From: Akkermansiaceae bacterium
GTDB lineage: Bacteria; Verrucomicrobiota; Verrucomicrobiia; Verrucomicrobiales; Akkermansiaceae
Length of the DNA stretch: 8,387 nucleotides
Assembly (NCBI GenBank): GCA_018676385.1
Contig: JABHEX010000332.1
Span: forward strand, 1 to 8,387
Reading direction: 5' to 3'
The translations under genes and the position numbers were made by a program. Positions 6,926-8,387 of the stretch are shown in pieces. How positions within the stretch are numbered: the stretch's first letter is position 1; every line of letters starts with the position of its first letter. A model generated the notes under the pieces. That model was not told the origin of the DNA. It made no database searches and saw nothing but the letters and a program-made list of their open reading frames with translations.

Positions 6926-7339
6926 CTAGTGGAGGTAGAGTTCCACGCCCTCATTCCGAGCCTGGGTCTGGAGTTTTTTATCGTGGGTCGCCAAAGCAGC
7001 GCCCTCCTGCTGAGCGAGCACCAAGTAGAGCGCATCATAATAACTCAGCTCCGTCCGCTCCGCCACATCGAGCACATGCTGGAGGTCTCGCATGGTCGGA
7101 AACAGGCGCAGTTCCAGACCTATGCCATGAAAATCACTCAGGTGGCGTGCAGCCTCGGATGGGGTGATACGTTTTCGCCGCATTCCTGTGGTAAGCACAT
7201 TAGAGAATTCAATGGCCAGAAAATCAGGCGCTATACAATGATGCTCTTCATTCGAAAAAAGCTCCTGAGCCGCCGCTGTTCCATCTTCATCAAAAAACAG
7301 AGGTATCAACGCGGAATTATCGACAATAATCGTTGTCAT
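6926..7339 (-). CDS. vapC: VapC-family PIN-domain ribonuclease toxin
   Basis: PIN-domain endoribonuclease toxin of 137 residues. The four metal-binding acidic residues of the family are visible in order: D7 (VDNSAL), E44 (LAIEFSNVL), D102 (YYDALYLVLA) and D120 (ATHDKKL), so it should be active with Mg or Mn. Length and layout are normal for VapC. The ATG overlaps the TAA of the antitoxin by one base (TAATG on the minus strand), giving the standard antitoxin-toxin coupling. Characterised VapC toxins cut tRNAs or rRNA; the target here cannot be told. The gene is on the strand opposite to the other two TA modules and more GC-balanced than parDE. Confidence 0.93.
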   Translation of the reverse strand: MTTIIVDNSALIPLFFDEDGTAAAQELFSNEEHHCIAPDFLAIEFSNVLTTGMRRKRITPSEAARHLSDFHGIGLELRLFPTMRDLQHVLDVAERTELSYYDALYLVLAQQEGAALATHDKKLQTQARNEGVELYLH

Positions 7340-7599
7340 TACCGAAGTCCTTTACGAGCTACGTCTTTCCAGCTTTCGCCTTTGTCGCGGATGTCTCCAC
7401 GCTGCGCAATCTGTGTGCGAGTGCTGGCTATACTGGCAAAAACATCCTCCGCAGGGCGGTCGGTTTCTGTATAAGGCACAATCTTTGCAACAGGATGACC
7501 ATGCTTGGTAACAATCGTCTCCCTGCCTTGCAAAGCCTTCTCCAAGAGTTCGGAAAAGTGGTTTTTGGCATCGAATGCGCCCATCGTTGTCGTTTCCAT
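7339..7599 (-). CDS. Phd/YefM-family antitoxin (partner of VapC)
   Basis: Antitoxin of 86 residues. The N-terminal GAFDAKNHFSELLEKAL, then GRETIVTKHGHPVAKIVPY, is the Phd/YefM fold (DNA-binding and dimerising half). The C-terminal part, rich in Asp, Arg and Lys and ending near SWKDVARKGLR, would contact the toxin. Phd-type antitoxins are commonly paired with PIN toxins, so it could be called vapB by position. The ATG at 7599 lies six bases after a TAGAAT -10, which makes it the predicted first base of the transcript. The palindrome at 7601-7615 directly upstream is the likely binding site for autorepression. Confidence 0.92.
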   Translation of the reverse strand: METTTMGAFDAKNHFSELLEKALQGRETIVTKHGHPVAKIVPYTETDRPAEDVFASIASTRTQIAQRGDIRDKGESWKDVARKGLR

Positions 7600-7600
7600 G

Positions 7601-7615
7601 AGGCTATTCTAGCCT
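7601..7615. promoter_or_regulatory. Palindromic operator upstream of the Phd-type antitoxin
   Basis: AGGCTA-TTC-TAGCCT, a perfect inverted repeat with 6-bp arms, one base from the ATG and covering the -10 element. Its position fits autorepression by the Phd-family antitoxin. Confidence 0.6.
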
Positions 7616-7634
7616 GTTTTCTGGCTTAAATCAA
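7606..7634 (-). promoter_or_regulatory. Promoter of the vapBC-type operon
   Basis: On the minus strand, TTGATT (7634-7629), a 17-bp spacer and TAGAAT (7611-7606) form a good housekeeping-type promoter. Six bases later comes the ATG (7599-7597), so the transcript is predicted to begin at the start codon and be leaderless. The module can therefore be expressed independently of the AraC-type gene ending 58 bp upstream. Confidence 0.65.
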
Positions 7635-7657
7635 GCAGGTTCTTGCTATTCCCCCTC

Positions 7658-8387
7658 CTACTCACCCCCACCCGATTTCCCCTCACGGTACTCCGACGGA
7701 CGTATGCCCACCCACTTGGTAAAGGCATTGGAAAAATGTGCCCCGTTGGCGTAGCCGATCTGATAGGCGATGGTATCGATCTTGTCTTCGGTGGTGGCCA
7801 GCAATTCACTTGCCCGCTGCATACGTAAAAACGTCAGGTGCTGCACCGGGCTGCGGCCCAGCTGCTTTTTGCACAACCTACGCAAGTGCTCTTCGCTGAG
7901 AAATGCAGCTCCGGCTAAGTCTGCGAGCGACCAATCGGCTGCCAGGTCTTTTTCCACTTGATGCCATAGTTTGAAGAGGCGCTCATCCTCCCGGTGCGGT
8001 TGGGCGAAACGGAGCACGTAGTGATGGATCAGCTCGACCCAATGGTGCTGTGATGCGGGCACCGCGCGGCCAGACGACTCTGCGATCAGCCCGCGAATGG
8101 CAATACGCATCGGCTCAGCCTGATAGTCGCCACTCACCGGGGAGATCTCGGAGACGATGGGCGTGGAGTCCCGGGACTCGACATAACGCACCCAACAAAA
8201 CTCCCACGGCTTGCCCTTCACACACTTGAGTGAGTTGGCGACAAATGGCGGCAGCAGGCACGCCTGACCCGCCTTGATCGTGATCCAGCGACCGTCTGCA
8301 AGCACCCTGCCCTCGCCCGCGAAACAGCCTAACATAAATGTGCCCGACTGATCGGCGCGGGAAATTTCAAAAGGAAATTGCGCATGC
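7658..8387 (-). CDS. AraC-family transcriptional regulator (5' end outside window)
   Basis: The frame runs to the window edge, so the N-terminus is missing. The ATG at 8335 is internal, because the codons upstream (HAQFPFEISRADQSGTF) read as a continuous AraC sensor domain. Residues numbered from that ATG: a cupin-like ligand-binding part at 1-50 (GEGRVLADGR, LLPPFVANS, WEFCWVRYVE), a helical linker, and two HTH motifs at about 136-170 (SLADLAGAAFLSEEHLRRL) and about 183-214 (IDTIAYQIGYANGAHFSNAF, then IRPSEYR), the AraC signature. Such regulators usually sense sugars or their products. The target is not visible: no sugar gene lies downstream within the window, only vapBC, which has its own promoter. 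The GC-rich composition matches the beta-helix genes rather than the TA cluster. Confidence 0.92.
   Translation of the reverse strand, partial: HAQFPFEISRADQSGTFMLGCFAGEGRVLADGRWITIKAGQACLLPPFVANSLKCVKGKPWEFCWVRYVESRDSTPIVSEISPVSGDYQAEPMRIAIRGLIAESSGRAVPASQHHWVELIHHYVLRFAQPHREDERLFKLWHQVEKDLAADWSLADLAGAAFLSEEHLRRLCKKQLGRSPVQHLTFLRMQRASELLATTEDKIDTIAYQIGYANGAHFSNAFTKWVGIRPSEYREGKSGGGE

Noticed and set aside
6824..7474. Plus-strand ORF of 216 codons across the vapBC region
   Set aside because: It lies opposite the well-supported vapC and antitoxin genes and has no recognisable motif, so it is a shadow frame.
7613..7639. Terminator for the AraC gene (CCTG ... CAGG with inner GCTT/AAGC)
   Set aside because: The stems are only 4 bp with internal loops and no T-run follows; the sequence is better explained as the vapBC promoter.
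1..8387. CRISPR array, tRNA, rRNA or insertion sequence
   Set aside because: I saw no regularly spaced repeats, no tRNA-like cloverleaf, no rRNA and no transposase.

Overview
The window is a bacterial chromosomal segment that looks mosaic. At its two ends the sequence is GC-rich: two tandem right-handed beta-helix, carbohydrate-active-type proteins on the left (1-3152) and an AraC-family regulator on the right (7658 to the edge). Between them lies visibly more AT-rich sequence with two exported hydrolases and three different type II toxin-antitoxin (TA) modules. Secreted glycan-active beta-helix proteins, exported hydrolases, weak Shine-Dalgarno signals and many chromosomal TA loci suggest a member of the Verrucomicrobia/Planctomycetes group. 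That assignment is inference; no marker gene is present.

Left (1-3152, + strand). The 5'-truncated gene 1 and the complete lipoprotein gene 2 are separated by 2 bp and are almost certainly co-transcribed. They are diverged paralogues. Both have a parallel beta-helix interrupted by a beta-rich insert, and both keep an Asp ... Asp-Asp set (D114/D139/D140 counted from the GTG at 37; D386/D409/D410) like that of inverting beta-helix glycosidases of families GH110 and GH28. The best reading is a pair of exported glycosidases from a polysaccharide-degradation locus that continues upstream.

Middle (3180-5296, - strand). A Tat-exported calcineurin-like phosphoesterase resembling ADP-ribose/CDP-alcohol diphosphatase is followed 41 bp later by an exported alpha/beta hydrolase with a Ser-Asp-His triad. 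They probably form an operon, converging on gene 2 with only 27 bp between stop codons. Just upstream (5321-5401) is a small GC-rich piece that looks like the last 26 codons of a lost gene.

TA cluster (5426-7634). dinJ/yafQ-type (+), parD/parE-type (+) and Phd-type antitoxin/VapC PIN toxin (-) follow one another. YafQ and VapC keep all catalytic residues. ParE is broken by an in-frame TGA at codon 24, leaving parD as an orphan antitoxin. The dinJ and vapBC operons each have a good promoter overlapping a perfect palindrome, placed so that transcription should start on the A of the ATG, which implies leaderless mRNAs with operator control at the same spot. An imperfect 13-bp inverted repeat forming a 60-nt cruciform candidate lies between yafQ and parD. 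I see no gene or clear signal in 6750-6925.

Right (7658-8387, - strand). An AraC-family regulator with a cupin-type sensor domain and intact double HTH runs off the window. Its targets are not visible here.
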